Positions 26,224 to 36,885 of a stretch of DNA of 64,000 nucleotides are shown one piece after another (the stretch's first letter is position 1; every line of letters begins with the position of its first letter). The notes beneath the pieces were generated by a model. The model was not told the origin of the DNA. It ran no database searches and worked only from the letters and a program-made list of their open reading frames with translations. Source of the DNA: Nitrospiraceae bacterium. GTDB taxonomy: Bacteria; Nitrospirota; Nitrospiria; Nitrospirales; Nitrospiraceae. The stretch covers positions 1 through 64,000 of the forward strand of contig JAHBWI010000004.1 of assembly GCA_019637075.1 (NCBI GenBank), written 5' to 3'. Both the position numbers and the translations under genes were made by a program.

Positions 26224-28686
26224 TTATGCGCCTTCCGGTTCCTCCTGACTCACATCCTGTTCGGCCAGACGGGCCACCGCTACGACGCGGTCCTCCTCGC
26301 CTTCAAGGTCGAGAAGGCGAACGCCCTGGGTATTGCGGCCGATCTCGCGGATGTCGTCCACCTTGCAACGCAGCACCTTGCCTTGCGCGGCCATCAGCAT
26401 GATTTCGTCTCCGTCGCGTACCTGGAGAAAGCCGATGGCGAGGCCGTTACGCTCGGTGGTCTTCACGCTGATGATGCCTTTACCGCCGCGGCCCTGGATC
26501 CTGTACTCGGTGACCGGTGTGCGCTTGCCGTAACCGCCTTCGGTCACGGTGAGGATCGCCGTCGTGCTGTCCGGCGTAATCGTCTCCATGCCGATGACCG
26601 CATCGCCCTCTTCCAGCGTGATGCCTCGGACGCCGTGCGCCGTGCGCCCCATCGCGCGGACTTCTTCTTCCTTGAACCGGATCGTAATGCCCTGTTTCGT
26701 GCCGAGCAGGATTTCCCGCTGTCCGTCGGTGACATCGACTGCAATCAGCCGATCGCCTTGATCGAGCGACAGCGCGATGATCCCGCCCTGGCGGGGATTC
26801 CCATAGGCCGCCAATTCCGTTTTCTTGATGACGCCCTGCCTGGTCGCCATCACGACATAGCGATCTGCCGCGTATTCCTTGACCGGGAGCGTCGCCGTCA
26901 CCTTTTCGTCCTTCGACAGGGCCAGCAGATTGACCAGCGCCTTGCCCTTGGCCGCGCGGCCGGCTTCGGGAATTTCGTGCACCTTGAGCCAGTACACCTT
27001 CCCTGCATCCGTAAAGAAGAGGAGCGAATCGTGCGTGGAGGCCGTGAACAGGGTCTCCACGAAGTCTTCGTCCTTGATCCCCATCGCGATCTTGCCCTTC
27101 CCGCCGCGCCGCTGCGCCCGGTAGAGGTTCACCGCGTTGCGCTTGATGTAGCCGGAGTGGGAAATCGTGACGACCACTTCCTCTTCGGCGATCAAGTCCT
27201 CAATCGTCAGCTCCGCTTCCTCCTTGACGATCTGGGTACGGCGCTCGTCCTGGTATTTCTCTTTGATCTCGCCGAGCTCGTCGCGAATGATCTTCCGCAC
27301 AAGCGCTTCGCTGCCGAGCACGGAGCGTAGATACTCGATTTGCTTGAGCACTTCGCGGTACTCCTCGACCAACTTGTCGCGCTCGAGCTGCGTCAGCCGC
27401 TGCAGGCGCATGTCCAGAATGGCGTTGGCCTGGATTTCCGACAACTGAAACTGCTGCATGAGGCCCGCGCGCGCGACGTCGGGCGACTCGGCGCGACGGA
27501 TCAGCGCGATCACCGCATCGAGGTGATCGAGCGCGATCTTCAAGCCTTCCAAAATATGCGCCCGCTCCTCCGCCTTACGCAGCTCGTAGGCCGTTCGACG
27601 AACCACCACCTCGCGGCGATGCTCGACGAAGGCGGACAGGATCTGCTTGAGGTTCAGCACCTCGGGTCGATTGTTCACGAGCGCGAGCATGATCACGCCG
27701 AACGTCGTCTGCAGCTGGCTGTGCTTGTACAGATTGTTCAGAACCACGAGCGGAATCTCGTTGCGTTTGAGTTCGATGACGATGCGGACGCCTTCGCGGT
27801 CCGATTCGTCGCGGATGTCCGAGATGCCGGTCACGCGGTCTTCCTGCGCCAGTTCCGCGATCTTCTCGATCAGCTTGGCCTTGTTCACCTGGTAGGGGAT
27901 TTCCGTGACGATCAGGCGATCCCGCTCCGTCCGCTCTTCCGTCTCGACGGCCACCTTGGCTCGAATGGTCAACAACCCGCGGCCCGTTTCATACGCGTCT
28001 TTGATCCCGCCGGTGCCGTAGATAAAGCCGGCCGTGGGGAAGTCCGGGCCGGGAATCTTTTTCATGAGCTGAGCGATGGTCGTATTCGGGTCATCCAACA
28101 GCAGGAGCAGGCCCTCGATCACTTCCCCGAGGTTGTGCGTCGGAATGTTCGTGGCATAGCCGACGGCGATACCCCCGGCGCCGTTGATGAGGAGATTGGG
28201 CACTTTTGACGGAAGGACGAGCGGCTCGACGCGCGACTCGTCGTAGTTGGGACCAAAGTCTACCGTTTCCTTGTCAATATCGGCGAGCAATTCTTCGGCC
28301 AGCTTGGTGAGCCGGGCCTCGGTATAGCGCATGGCCGCCGCCGCGTCGCCGTCCATCGAGCCGTAGTTGCCCTGGCCGTCGACGAGCATGTAGCGCATGT
28401 TGAAATCCTGCGCCATCCGAACCAGCGTGTCGTAAATCGCGCTGTCGCCATGGGGGTGATAGTTACCCATGATCTCGCCGACGATTTTCGCCGACTTGCG
28501 GTACGGACGGTTCGCGGCGAGGCCCATCTCGTTCATGCCGTGCAGGATGCGGCGATGCACCGGCTTCAACCCGTCGCGGACATCGGGCAAGGCACGGCCG
28601 ACGATGACGCTCATCGCGTAATCGAGATACGACGACCGCATCTCGTCTTCGATTGCTATTTGTCCTAACCGTTCATCAGGCGGCAT
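26224..28686 (-). CDS. gyrA: DNA gyrase subunit A
   Basis: An 820-residue gyrase A. The active-site tyrosine is Y121 in AMRYTEARL. The quinolone-resistance region reads NYHPHGDSAIYDTLVRM, with Ser82 and Asp86 at the positions of E. coli Ser83 and Asp87, so no classical resistance change is present. The GyrA box QRRGGKG in the C-terminal pinwheel marks it as a true gyrase rather than ParC. It breaks and passes DNA with GyrB to introduce negative supercoils. It is downstream of gyrB, separated by 191 bp that contain a dispersed repeat. Confidence 0.98.
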   Translation of the reverse strand: MPPDERLGQIAIEDEMRSSYLDYAMSVIVGRALPDVRDGLKPVHRRILHGMNEMGLAANRPYRKSAKIVGEIMGNYHPHGDSAIYDTLVRMAQDFNMRYMLVDGQGNYGSMDGDAAAAMRYTEARLTKLAEELLADIDKETVDFGPNYDESRVEPLVLPSKVPNLLINGAGGIAVGYATNIPTHNLGEVIEGLLLLLDDPNTTIAQLMKKIPGPDFPTAGFIYGTGGIKDAYETGRGLLTIRAKVAVETEERTERDRLIVTEIPYQVNKAKLIEKIAELAQEDRVTGISDIRDESDREGVRIVIELKRNEIPLVVLNNLYKHSQLQTTFGVIMLALVNNRPEVLNLKQILSAFVEHRREVVVRRTAYELRKAEERAHILEGLKIALDHLDAVIALIRRAESPDVARAGLMQQFQLSEIQANAILDMRLQRLTQLERDKLVEEYREVLKQIEYLRSVLGSEALVRKIIRDELGEIKEKYQDERRTQIVKEEAELTIEDLIAEEEVVVTISHSGYIKRNAVNLYRAQRRGGKGKIAMGIKDEDFVETLFTASTHDSLLFFTDAGKVYWLKVHEIPEAGRAAKGKALVNLLALSKDEKVTATLPVKEYAADRYVVMATRQGVIKKTELAAYGNPRQGGIIALSLDQGDRLIAVDVTDGQREILLGTKQGITIRFKEEEVRAMGRTAHGVRGITLEEGDAVIGMETITPDSTTAILTVTEGGYGKRTPVTEYRIQGRGGKGIISVKTTERNGLAIGFLQVRDGDEIMLMAAQGKVLRCKVDDIREIGRNTQGVRLLDLEGEEDRVVAVARLAEQDVSQEEPEGA

Positions 28687-28698
28687 CTAGTTCTCCAC

Positions 28699-28818
28699 GG
28701 ATGCTGAAAATGGTCTCCGGCTTCGTTCTCAGCGCGAGAAAGTCCTCAACGTACCCCGGAGGGTACGCCTCCGGTCCTCCCTCGACTGCGGCCTTGCCGG
28801 AGGACCATTTTGACATCC
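28699..28818. repeat. Dispersed intergenic inverted repeat, copy 3, between gyrB and gyrA
   Basis: A 120 bp element with ends GGATGCTGAAAATGGTC and GGACCATTTTGACATCC as imperfect inverted repeats. It contains an inner palindrome GTACCCCGGAGGGTAC (28751-28766) and the ACTGCGGCCTTGCCGGAGG box shared with the other copies. It begins 13 bp upstream of the gyrA start and 59 bp downstream of the gyrB stop. It could therefore change mRNA folding or stability between the two gyrase genes. Confidence 0.75.
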
Positions 28819-28877
28819 CGCAAGATCGCATACGCAGACATTCGACTTCCGGAACGGCCGGCGCTTCTCGCGCCACG

Positions 28878-31352
<2,475 letters not shown>

Positions 31353-31437
31353 TCAGCTCCTTGATGACAGCGCGCAAACCTCAACCGTCAGCGTACTCCT
31401 CGGCGATCCGTCGATCGCTTCAGGCTGACGGCTTGTG

Positions 31438-32565
31438 TCAAATTTTGATCGGCATCACGACGCACTTGAACCCGGGGCTCTCCGGCTCCTGGATGAGGCA
31501 GGGGCTCAGCGAGGAATCCATCTGCAGCGTGACCGATTCGCCATCCATGACGCTGAAGGCATCCAGCAGATACCGTGCATTGAAGCCGGTTTGCAGCGCA
31601 TCGCCTTCATACCGCGCGGGCAACTCTTCCGTGGCCTCACCGTAGTCGGGATTGCTGGCGAAGAGCGTCATCCCGCCGGGGGCGAACGACACCTTCACCG
31701 CATTGGCCTTGTCCTTCGACAGGACCGACACACGACGCAGCGCGCTTTCCAACTCGGCCCGGTTGACCGTGATGCGCTTGCCGCTCTCCTTGGGGACGAC
31801 CTGCTGATAGTTGGGGTAGTTGCCTTCCATCAAGCGCGAGGTGAGGAGCAGACCGCTCTTCCGGAAGATCATCAGGTTCTTGGTAAACCCGATCAATGGT
31901 TCGGCATCGCCGCCTTCCTCGAGCAGCCGCCGCATTTCCTGGGCCGCCTTCTTGGGAATGATCGCTTTGATCTCCTGAGCCGCCGACTTGGCGCCAGGCT
32001 GACCGACCTCGCGTTCCGCCACGGCCAGCCTGTGGCCGTCCGTTCCGACGAGTCGAAGTGTCGTCTTCTTGTCCGTGGAAGTCAGCGTGACCAGCAGCCC
32101 GTTCAAGATGTAGCGCGCATCGTTGTCGCCCGCGGCAAAGAGCGTCTTCCGGATCAACTCCAGCAGACCCGCGCCCGCCAGAGGCGTCAAGCCTTCCCGC
32201 TCGATCGAGGGCAGAGCCGGGTAGTCCGTGCTGGGGAGGCCGACGACTTTGAACTGGCTCTTGCCGCATTGAATCGTCGTCCAGTTGTTGTCGCTCGACG
32301 TCAGCTCGATGTCTCCGCCGGGCAATTCCTTGATGATCTCGTACAGCTTGCGAGCCGAAATCGTGACCCCGCCGGCTTCCAGCACCGTGGCCTTGTAGAG
32401 GCCGCGCATGCCGATCTCCAGATCGGTCGCGACAATCTCCGCGCCGTCATGCTTGGCTTCCAGGAGGATATTCGAGAGGATGGGCATCGTGTTGCGCTTT
32501 TCGACGACCCCCTGCACACGCTGCAGACCCGTCAGCAGTTCCTCTCGAGCGATGCGTACCTTCAT
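31438..32565 (-). CDS. dnaN: DNA polymerase III sliding clamp (beta subunit)
   Basis: A 375-residue clamp of normal length with three similar domains. Signature blocks are MKVRIAREELLTGLQRVQGVVEKRNTMPILSNILLEA at the start, TDGHRLAVAER in the middle and EGESVTLQMD-type strands near the end. The C-terminal CVVMPIKI resembles the conserved VMPMRL tail of beta clamps. It encircles DNA and holds the polymerase. It is 23 bp downstream of dnaA on the same strand, the usual dnaA-dnaN pair. Confidence 0.97.
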   Translation of the reverse strand: MKVRIAREELLTGLQRVQGVVEKRNTMPILSNILLEAKHDGAEIVATDLEIGMRGLYKATVLEAGGVTISARKLYEIIKELPGGDIELTSSDNNWTTIQCGKSQFKVVGLPSTDYPALPSIEREGLTPLAGAGLLELIRKTLFAAGDNDARYILNGLLVTLTSTDKKTTLRLVGTDGHRLAVAEREVGQPGAKSAAQEIKAIIPKKAAQEMRRLLEEGGDAEPLIGFTKNLMIFRKSGLLLTSRLMEGNYPNYQQVVPKESGKRITVNRAELESALRRVSVLSKDKANAVKVSFAPGGMTLFASNPDYGEATEELPARYEGDALQTGFNARYLLDAFSVMDGESVTLQMDSSLSPCLIQEPESPGFKCVVMPIKI

Positions 32566-32588
32566 AGTCGATCTCCCTCAGAGGGCCG

Positions 32589-33923
32589 TTACGCCCTCAA
32601 AATCTGCTCCTTCAGGCCTTCCAGAGTCGTGTGCAAGGTTGAGTCGGCTTCCTTCGCCTTGGCGATCTGCCGGCAGGCGTGGATGATCGTCGTATGGTCC
32701 TTGCCGCCGAAATGGCGCCCGATTTCCGGAAACGACGCATCGGTCAGTTCCCGGCACAGATACATGGCGATCTGTCGCGGATGAACCAACGTCTTGCTGC
32801 GCCGCCGCGACTTCAGCTCGCCGATTTTCACATGGTATTTCGCGCCCACCACTTCTTGGATGTCCTCGATCGAGACGATCTTCTTCTTGTCCCCGATCAG
32901 GTCCCGGAGCACGTTCTTGGCCATGTCCAGCGTGATGACCTGTCCCGTCAGGGACGAGTAGGCACCCAATCGGACCAACGAGCCTTCCAGCTCCCGGATA
33001 TTGTTCTTCATCGTGTTGGCCAGGAAATGGATGACATCTTCCGGCAGAGAAATCCGCTCATCTTCGGATTTTTTTCGCAAAATGGCGATTCGCGTCTCCA
33101 CGTCGGGCGGCTGAAGGTCCGCGATCAGCCCCCACTCGAACCGCGACCGCAGCCGCTCTTCTATGTCCGGCATGTCCTTGGGGAACCGGTCGCTGGAGAG
33201 GACGATCTGCTTCCTGGCTTCATAGAGCGTATTGAACGTGTGGAAGAACTCTTCCTGGGTCCGTTCCTTCCCGGCCAGGAACTGAATGTCGTCGATCATC
33301 AGCATGTCGATATTCCGATACCGTTTCCGTAGGTCCATCATCTTGTCGTACCGGATCGAATTGATGACTTCGTTCGTGAACTGTTCCGTCGTGAGGTAGG
33401 CAATCCGGAGGTCACTGCGTTCCGCGACGTGGTTGCCGATTGCGTTCAGCAAGTGGGTCTTCCCTAAACCGACGCCGCCATACAGGAACAAAGGGTTATA
33501 GGCCTTGGCGGGTTGTTCGGCCACGGCCATACAAGCGGCATGGGCAAACTGGTTCCCGGCTCCGACCACGAAGCTCCTGAACGTATACTTGGGGTTGAGT
33601 TGCACGCCGCGCTTGGGCCGCGCCGCAATGAGCCCGCGATTGATCGCGCCGGGCGCGGCTGCCGGTTCTACAGCGGGCACATGGGGCTTGCGGCTCACGA
33701 CGAACGAGACGTTCATTCGTCCTCCGCCGCCTTGGGCAACCGACACGGCTTCAGCCAGGAGGTCGCGATAGTGCTCACTCAGCCAATCGCCGAAGAACTT
33801 GTTCGGGACCCCGAGGTATGCGGTCGTTTCATCGACCCGGTCCAGGATTACAGGTGTAAACCACGTCTCGTACACCTGTTTCGGCACCTTTTCCTGAATG
33901 TACGCCAATGCCTCGTTCCACAT
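32589..33923 (-). CDS. dnaA: Chromosomal replication initiator DnaA
   Basis: The ATG at 33923 has GAGGG about 8 bases upstream and gives 444 residues; an ATG five codons earlier has no ribosome binding site. Domain I starts MWNEALAYIQEKVPKQVYETWF. The AAA+ domain has Walker A GGVGLGKTHL, Walker B MLMIDDIQFLAGKE and sensor R-rich blocks. Domain IV carries the DNA-binding signature GGKDHTTIIHACRQI. It binds DnaA boxes and melts the origin. Matching boxes lie directly upstream and also beyond the dsr genes. Confidence 0.98.
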   Translation of the reverse strand: MWNEALAYIQEKVPKQVYETWFTPVILDRVDETTAYLGVPNKFFGDWLSEHYRDLLAEAVSVAQGGGGRMNVSFVVSRKPHVPAVEPAAAPGAINRGLIAARPKRGVQLNPKYTFRSFVVGAGNQFAHAACMAVAEQPAKAYNPLFLYGGVGLGKTHLLNAIGNHVAERSDLRIAYLTTEQFTNEVINSIRYDKMMDLRKRYRNIDMLMIDDIQFLAGKERTQEEFFHTFNTLYEARKQIVLSSDRFPKDMPDIEERLRSRFEWGLIADLQPPDVETRIAILRKKSEDERISLPEDVIHFLANTMKNNIRELEGSLVRLGAYSSLTGQVITLDMAKNVLRDLIGDKKKIVSIEDIQEVVGAKYHVKIGELKSRRRSKTLVHPRQIAMYLCRELTDASFPEIGRHFGGKDHTTIIHACRQIAKAKEADSTLHTTLEGLKEQILRA

Positions 33924-33938
33924 TGATTCCGCCCTCAT

Positions 33939-34275
33939 TATTCAATGACTTATAAATGTTCACAGCTTTATACACAGGTGTGGATAATCGTAAGGAAGAG
34001 GCCGTATTCATCAGGAAACGGAGTGCCCTGGAACGGGATCCGGTGTGGACGACGGAGCGGCATCGGTTTCGCCTGCCTCGCTTCTTCACAGACGACCCAG
34101 GCATATCCCCCATCTCCCCCTGCCTTATACACCATCTCATCCACATGAGCTAGGCTCTTTTCTCGCCAAGAGCCACGGCGCGATTCCTCTCCATCCACAG
34201 AACCCACACGACCTACTCCTACTCCGACGACGACTATTTTTCTTTCTTACCGTTCACAAATAAGAAGAAGAGCCG
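33939..34275. other. Probable replication origin region upstream of dnaA
   Basis: This 337 bp gap contains a strict TTATNCACA box (TTATACACA, 33968-33976) and, 2 bp on, a perfect reverse box TGTGGATAA (33979-33987). Weaker matches are TTATACACC (34125-34133), TCATCCACA (34137-34145) and CCATCCACA (34191-34199). A+T-rich stretches flank both ends (33936-33972 and 34234-34275). DnaA boxes plus position next to dnaA are the standard marks of oriC. The unwinding element is not certain; an A+T island at 35240-35300 is an alternative. Confidence 0.7.
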
Positions 34276-34536
34276 TCAGAGCACAATTGTTCGCCCGTGC
34301 GCGGCAATCAACTCCAAGAGGTCACGATAGGAAATCATCGTCACACCGGACCGTTCGGATTCGGAACGTCCGGAACCAGCCAGACGATATACGGCTCCGG
34401 AAAACCCTGAAGGAGGCGCATCTGCCCGTTCCAGCAAGACGAGCGATGCGGCTCCCTGCTCAGCCGTTGCCGGCAACAGACAGGTCACTTCGGCTGCGGG
34501 ACGACGAAGCAAGTAGAGCACAGGCGAATCAGTCAT
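34276..34536 (-). CDS. DsrH/TusB-like small protein
   Basis: An 86-residue protein downstream of DsrE- and DsrF-like genes. The pattern ASLVLLERADAP, a central VYRLAGSG and the C-terminal ISYRDLLELIAAHGRTIVL resemble the short DsrH/TusB fold, which ends in a similar Y-x-D-L/F-V-x-L block. In TusBCD the trio relays sulfur to tRNA; in DsrEFH it serves sulfur oxidation. The usual DsrH cysteine cannot be identified, so activity may differ. The call rests on size, order and pattern. Confidence 0.55.
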   Translation of the reverse strand: MTDSPVLYLLRRPAAEVTCLLPATAEQGAASLVLLERADAPPSGFSGAVYRLAGSGRSESERSGVTMISYRDLLELIAAHGRTIVL

Positions 34537-34545
34537 AAGTCTCTA

Positions 34546-34890
34546 TTAAAACACTAGGGAGCGATCAGCTCGCATCAGCAACTCGGCAACCGACCGGCAT
34601 GTCCCCATCGTCACGGTAAAACCTTCCTCCACCTCGGCCACGCCCTCGTCTGTGGGGACGATCACGAATGGGATCCCCAAGTGTTGGAACGACGGGAGAT
34701 ACTTCTCTAAGATGTCCACATCGACGATGTCGTCCCGGTCCTCTCCAATCAGCGAGGCTGCATTCCCAATCAATGCTACCGTGATCTCGTTGTCTCCGGC
34801 GGCCAGGCCGAGTGCAATGCGCAGAGCTTCCACCGGACGAGGGGTCCGGCGCGGGTCTTCCTGAATGACAAGAGCGATGGTTGAAGCCAT
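34546..34890 (-). CDS. DsrF/TusC-like protein
   Basis: A 114-residue protein with the DsrE/F alpha/beta pattern: TIALVIQEDPRRTPRPVEALRIALGLAAGDNEITVALIGNAASLI, then DVDILEKYLPSFQHLGIPFVIVP and a final short helix. The single cysteine (TCRSVAELL) is near the C-terminus rather than at the typical DsrE position. It is the second of three small genes between hisS and dnaA. The ribosome binding site is weak. Its role may be scaffold-like, as for DsrF. Confidence 0.6.
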   Translation of the reverse strand: MASTIALVIQEDPRRTPRPVEALRIALGLAAGDNEITVALIGNAASLIGEDRDDIVDVDILEKYLPSFQHLGIPFVIVPTDEGVAEVEEGFTVTMGTCRSVAELLMRADRSLVF

Positions 34891-34917
34891 GAGACTGGTG
34901 TGTGAATCGACCGGAAA

Positions 34918-35238
34918 TCAGGTGAAAGCCAAGAACCGGTCACAGCCATTGACGATATTGGAGAGCACGACAAGCCCGCAAAGGGACACACGGCTGTCGA
35001 TGCCTTCGGTCGTGACCCCGTGTTGCTGACACCCATAGGCGCAGACGAAGAGTTTGACTCCCCCCGCAGCGAGATCCATGTATCGGGAATCGTGCAGGTT
35101 CTTTACCCCTTCATCGATGAAGTACAAATAGAGATCGTAGCCTTGCGACAACCCCTCACGACAGAGTTCGGCGACCGTCGCGACACTGGGGTGCGTCGGG
35201 GGTGTGGATAACAGGATGCCAAACTTCTTCGTCGCCAT
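34918..35238 (-). CDS. DsrE-family protein
   Basis: A 106-residue DsrE-like protein: KFGILLSTPPTHPSVATVAELCREGLSQGYDLYLYFIDEGV, then the signature GGVKLFVCAYGCQQHGV with cysteines at 66 and 70, and a C-terminal GLVVLSNIVNGCDRFLAF. The cysteine after the fourth strand is where TusD/DsrE carries persulfide sulfur. It is the first gene of the DsrE/F/H-like trio, and no Shine-Dalgarno sequence precedes it. A perfect DnaA box (35203-35211) lies inside its 5' coding part, and a very A+T-rich segment is immediately upstream. Confidence 0.75.
   Translation of the reverse strand: MATKKFGILLSTPPTHPSVATVAELCREGLSQGYDLYLYFIDEGVKNLHDSRYMDLAAGGVKLFVCAYGCQQHGVTTEGIDSRVSLCGLVVLSNIVNGCDRFLAFT
35203..35211 (-). 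promoter_or_regulatory. Perfect DnaA box inside the DsrE-like gene
   Basis: TGTGGATAA is the reverse complement of the consensus TTATCCACA. It lies 29 bp from an A+T-rich island (35240-35300) and 1.2 kb from the main box cluster next to dnaA. It may be the second half of a bipartite origin, or a chance match. Confidence 0.45.
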
Positions 35239-35239
35239 T

Positions 35240-35300
35240 AGAAATTCGTAAGAATAAAAGATAAAGTTTACTGAATAATCAATTACTTATAATTTAAAAA
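35240..35300. other. A+T-rich island (possible DNA unwinding element or promoter)
   Basis: By hand count about 51 of 61 bases are A or T, in a window that is otherwise clearly G+C-rich. The sequence is full of TAAT, TTATAA and AATAAT runs. It lies between the divergent-reading ends of hisS (stop at 35359) and the DsrE-like start (35238). It could be a duplex-unwinding element of oriC, an UP-element promoter for the dsr genes, or both. Confidence 0.5.
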
Positions 35301-35358
35301 GTGACAGCGGAGCCTACGGGCTTTGAGGAGGAAAGTCAACCAGAAAAAGGGCCGAATT

Positions 35359-36615
35359 TTATGTGGGGCAGAGCCGGGTTTTCAGTGCGTTCGGGAGGTC
35401 GGAAAGAGCGACGACTTCTTGGTCTTTCGTCTGCATATTGCGCACGATCGCGGACCCCTTCGTAATCTCGTCGTCTCCTAGCAGGACGGTATACAACGCT
35501 CCGAGACGATCCGCTTGGCGGAGGTGGGCTTTGAGAGTGCCGGAGCGAAAGTCCATATCGGCTGGGATGCCTTGCCGTCGTAACTCGTCGAGCAAGCTGA
35601 ATCCCAACAGAGCCGCTTTCTCACCGAAGGCCGCCACGTAGATTCTGGGTTTCGCGTGCACAACCGTATCCGTCGGCAACATGAGCGAGATCCGTTCGAG
35701 TCCGACTGCGAATCCCACGGCAGGAACCTGTGGTCCGTCGAGCTGCTCGACCAGTCCATCGTACCGACCCCCGGCGCCCACGGCATTTTGGGCGCCAAGT
35801 CCCGAGGCTGTGACCTCGAAGGTCGTCAGGCAATAATAATCCAGTCCGCGGACCAGACGAGGATTCAAGTGAATGGGGATCCCCACCGACTCGAGTCCGC
35901 CAACCACGTGGTCGAAATGGGCCCGAGCCTCCGGTGAAAGGTGATCGGTCAAGCGCGGAGCCGCTTCCGTCGCAACCCTGCAATCGGGCACTTTGCAATC
36001 AAGGACCCGTAGGGGATTGGTCTCCAAACGCCGTTGGCAGTTGGCGCAGAGGCGATCCGTGACCGTTTTCAGGTAATCGACCAGGATCGGTTTGTAGCGC
36101 GCCCGGTCATCCTGGTAGCCCAAGCTGTTGATCTCAAGAGTCAAACCCTGGAGCCGAAGGTCGCTGAGGATTCGCCACAGAAGGCAAATCACCTCGACGT
36201 CGGCACGGGGGTCCGAGACCCCGAACGACTCCACGCCAAACTGGTGAAACTGCCGGAGGCGTCCCGCCTGCGGCCGCTCATGTCGAAACATGGGGCCGAC
36301 GTAGCAGAACTTTTGGGGCAACGGCTCCGCCGCTCGATTGTGCTCGATGAAGGCGCGGACCGTGCCGGCAGTCCCTTCAGGTCGAAGCGTCAGCGAGGTG
36401 CCGTCACGGTCGGCGAAGGTATACATTTCCTTCTCGACGATGTCGGTCGTGGCGCCGATACTGCGGGCAAACAGTGTGGTCACCTCGAAGATTGGGACCC
36501 GGATCTCCTGAAACCCATACCATGAGGCCCATCGCCGCGCGGTTTCTTCAATCAACCGCCAGCGCGGGGTCTCTTCGGGCAAAATGTCCTTAACGCCCTT
36601 GATGCCTTTGATCAT
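35359..36615 (-). CDS. hisS: Histidyl-tRNA synthetase
   Basis: A 418-residue class II aminoacyl-tRNA synthetase. It starts IKGIKGVKDILPEETPRWR and has motif 2 in FCYVGPMFRHERPQAGRLRQFHQFGVE. The histidine-A motif is LVRGLDYYCLTTFEV and motif 3 lies in GGRYDGLVEQLDGPQVPAVGFAVGLERI. The C-terminal anticodon domain ends with the ITKGSAIVRNM block. It charges tRNA-His with histidine. It lies upstream of the dsr genes, 120 bp away, and is divergent from the ThyX-like gene. Confidence 0.97.
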   Translation of the reverse strand: MIKGIKGVKDILPEETPRWRLIEETARRWASWYGFQEIRVPIFEVTTLFARSIGATTDIVEKEMYTFADRDGTSLTLRPEGTAGTVRAFIEHNRAAEPLPQKFCYVGPMFRHERPQAGRLRQFHQFGVESFGVSDPRADVEVICLLWRILSDLRLQGLTLEINSLGYQDDRARYKPILVDYLKTVTDRLCANCQRRLETNPLRVLDCKVPDCRVATEAAPRLTDHLSPEARAHFDHVVGGLESVGIPIHLNPRLVRGLDYYCLTTFEVTASGLGAQNAVGAGGRYDGLVEQLDGPQVPAVGFAVGLERISLMLPTDTVVHAKPRIYVAAFGEKAALLGFSLLDELRRQGIPADMDFRSGTLKAHLRQADRLGALYTVLLGDDEITKGSAIVRNMQTKDQEVVALSDLPNALKTRLCPT

Positions 36616-36720
36616 ACGTCGATGTCGTCAGGGATTCGGTGGAACGTGACGGTCACGTTTCCCGGTTCGGGGGCGAACTATAGCGGCGGATTTACAGGCA
36701 AGTCAATGAAGCCGCAGGAC

Positions 36721-36755
36721 GTGTCTCGTGAAACGCGAAGTGTATCTCGTGAGAA
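36721..36755. promoter_or_regulatory. Tandem motif, parS-like or operator
   Basis: GTGTCTCGTGAAAC (36721-36734) and GTATCTCGTGAGAA (36742-36755) share GTNTCTCGTGA and start exactly 21 bp apart, two helical turns. The first matches the parS core GTTTCACGTGAAAC at 12 of 14 positions and the second at 10. They lie in the hisS/ThyX-like divergent spacer about 2.8 kb from dnaA. ParB binding is only a suggestion; two operator copies for a local regulator are equally possible. Confidence 0.35.
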
Positions 36756-36811
36756 GGCCGTAGGGCGCAATCCAACGCCGTGTGAGGGACGAGATATGAC
36801 GAACGCGGCAG

Positions 36812-36840
36812 TTGCACCCATGTCCATGCGAGCGTATAGT
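36812..36840 (+). promoter_or_regulatory. Possible promoter for the ThyX-like gene
   Basis: TTGCAC (36812-36817) and TATAGT (36835-36840) are separated by 17 bases, ending 45 bases before the ATG. The -10 is good and the -35 partial, so the call is tentative. Confidence 0.4.
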
Positions 36841-36885
36841 GCCCGACACTCGCAACTGACCATTTCCTGAGCGATAGCTTCACCC

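Noticed and set aside
34044-34052. Additional DnaA box TGTGGACGA
   Set aside because: Two mismatches to the consensus in a GC-rich context; not counted as a box.
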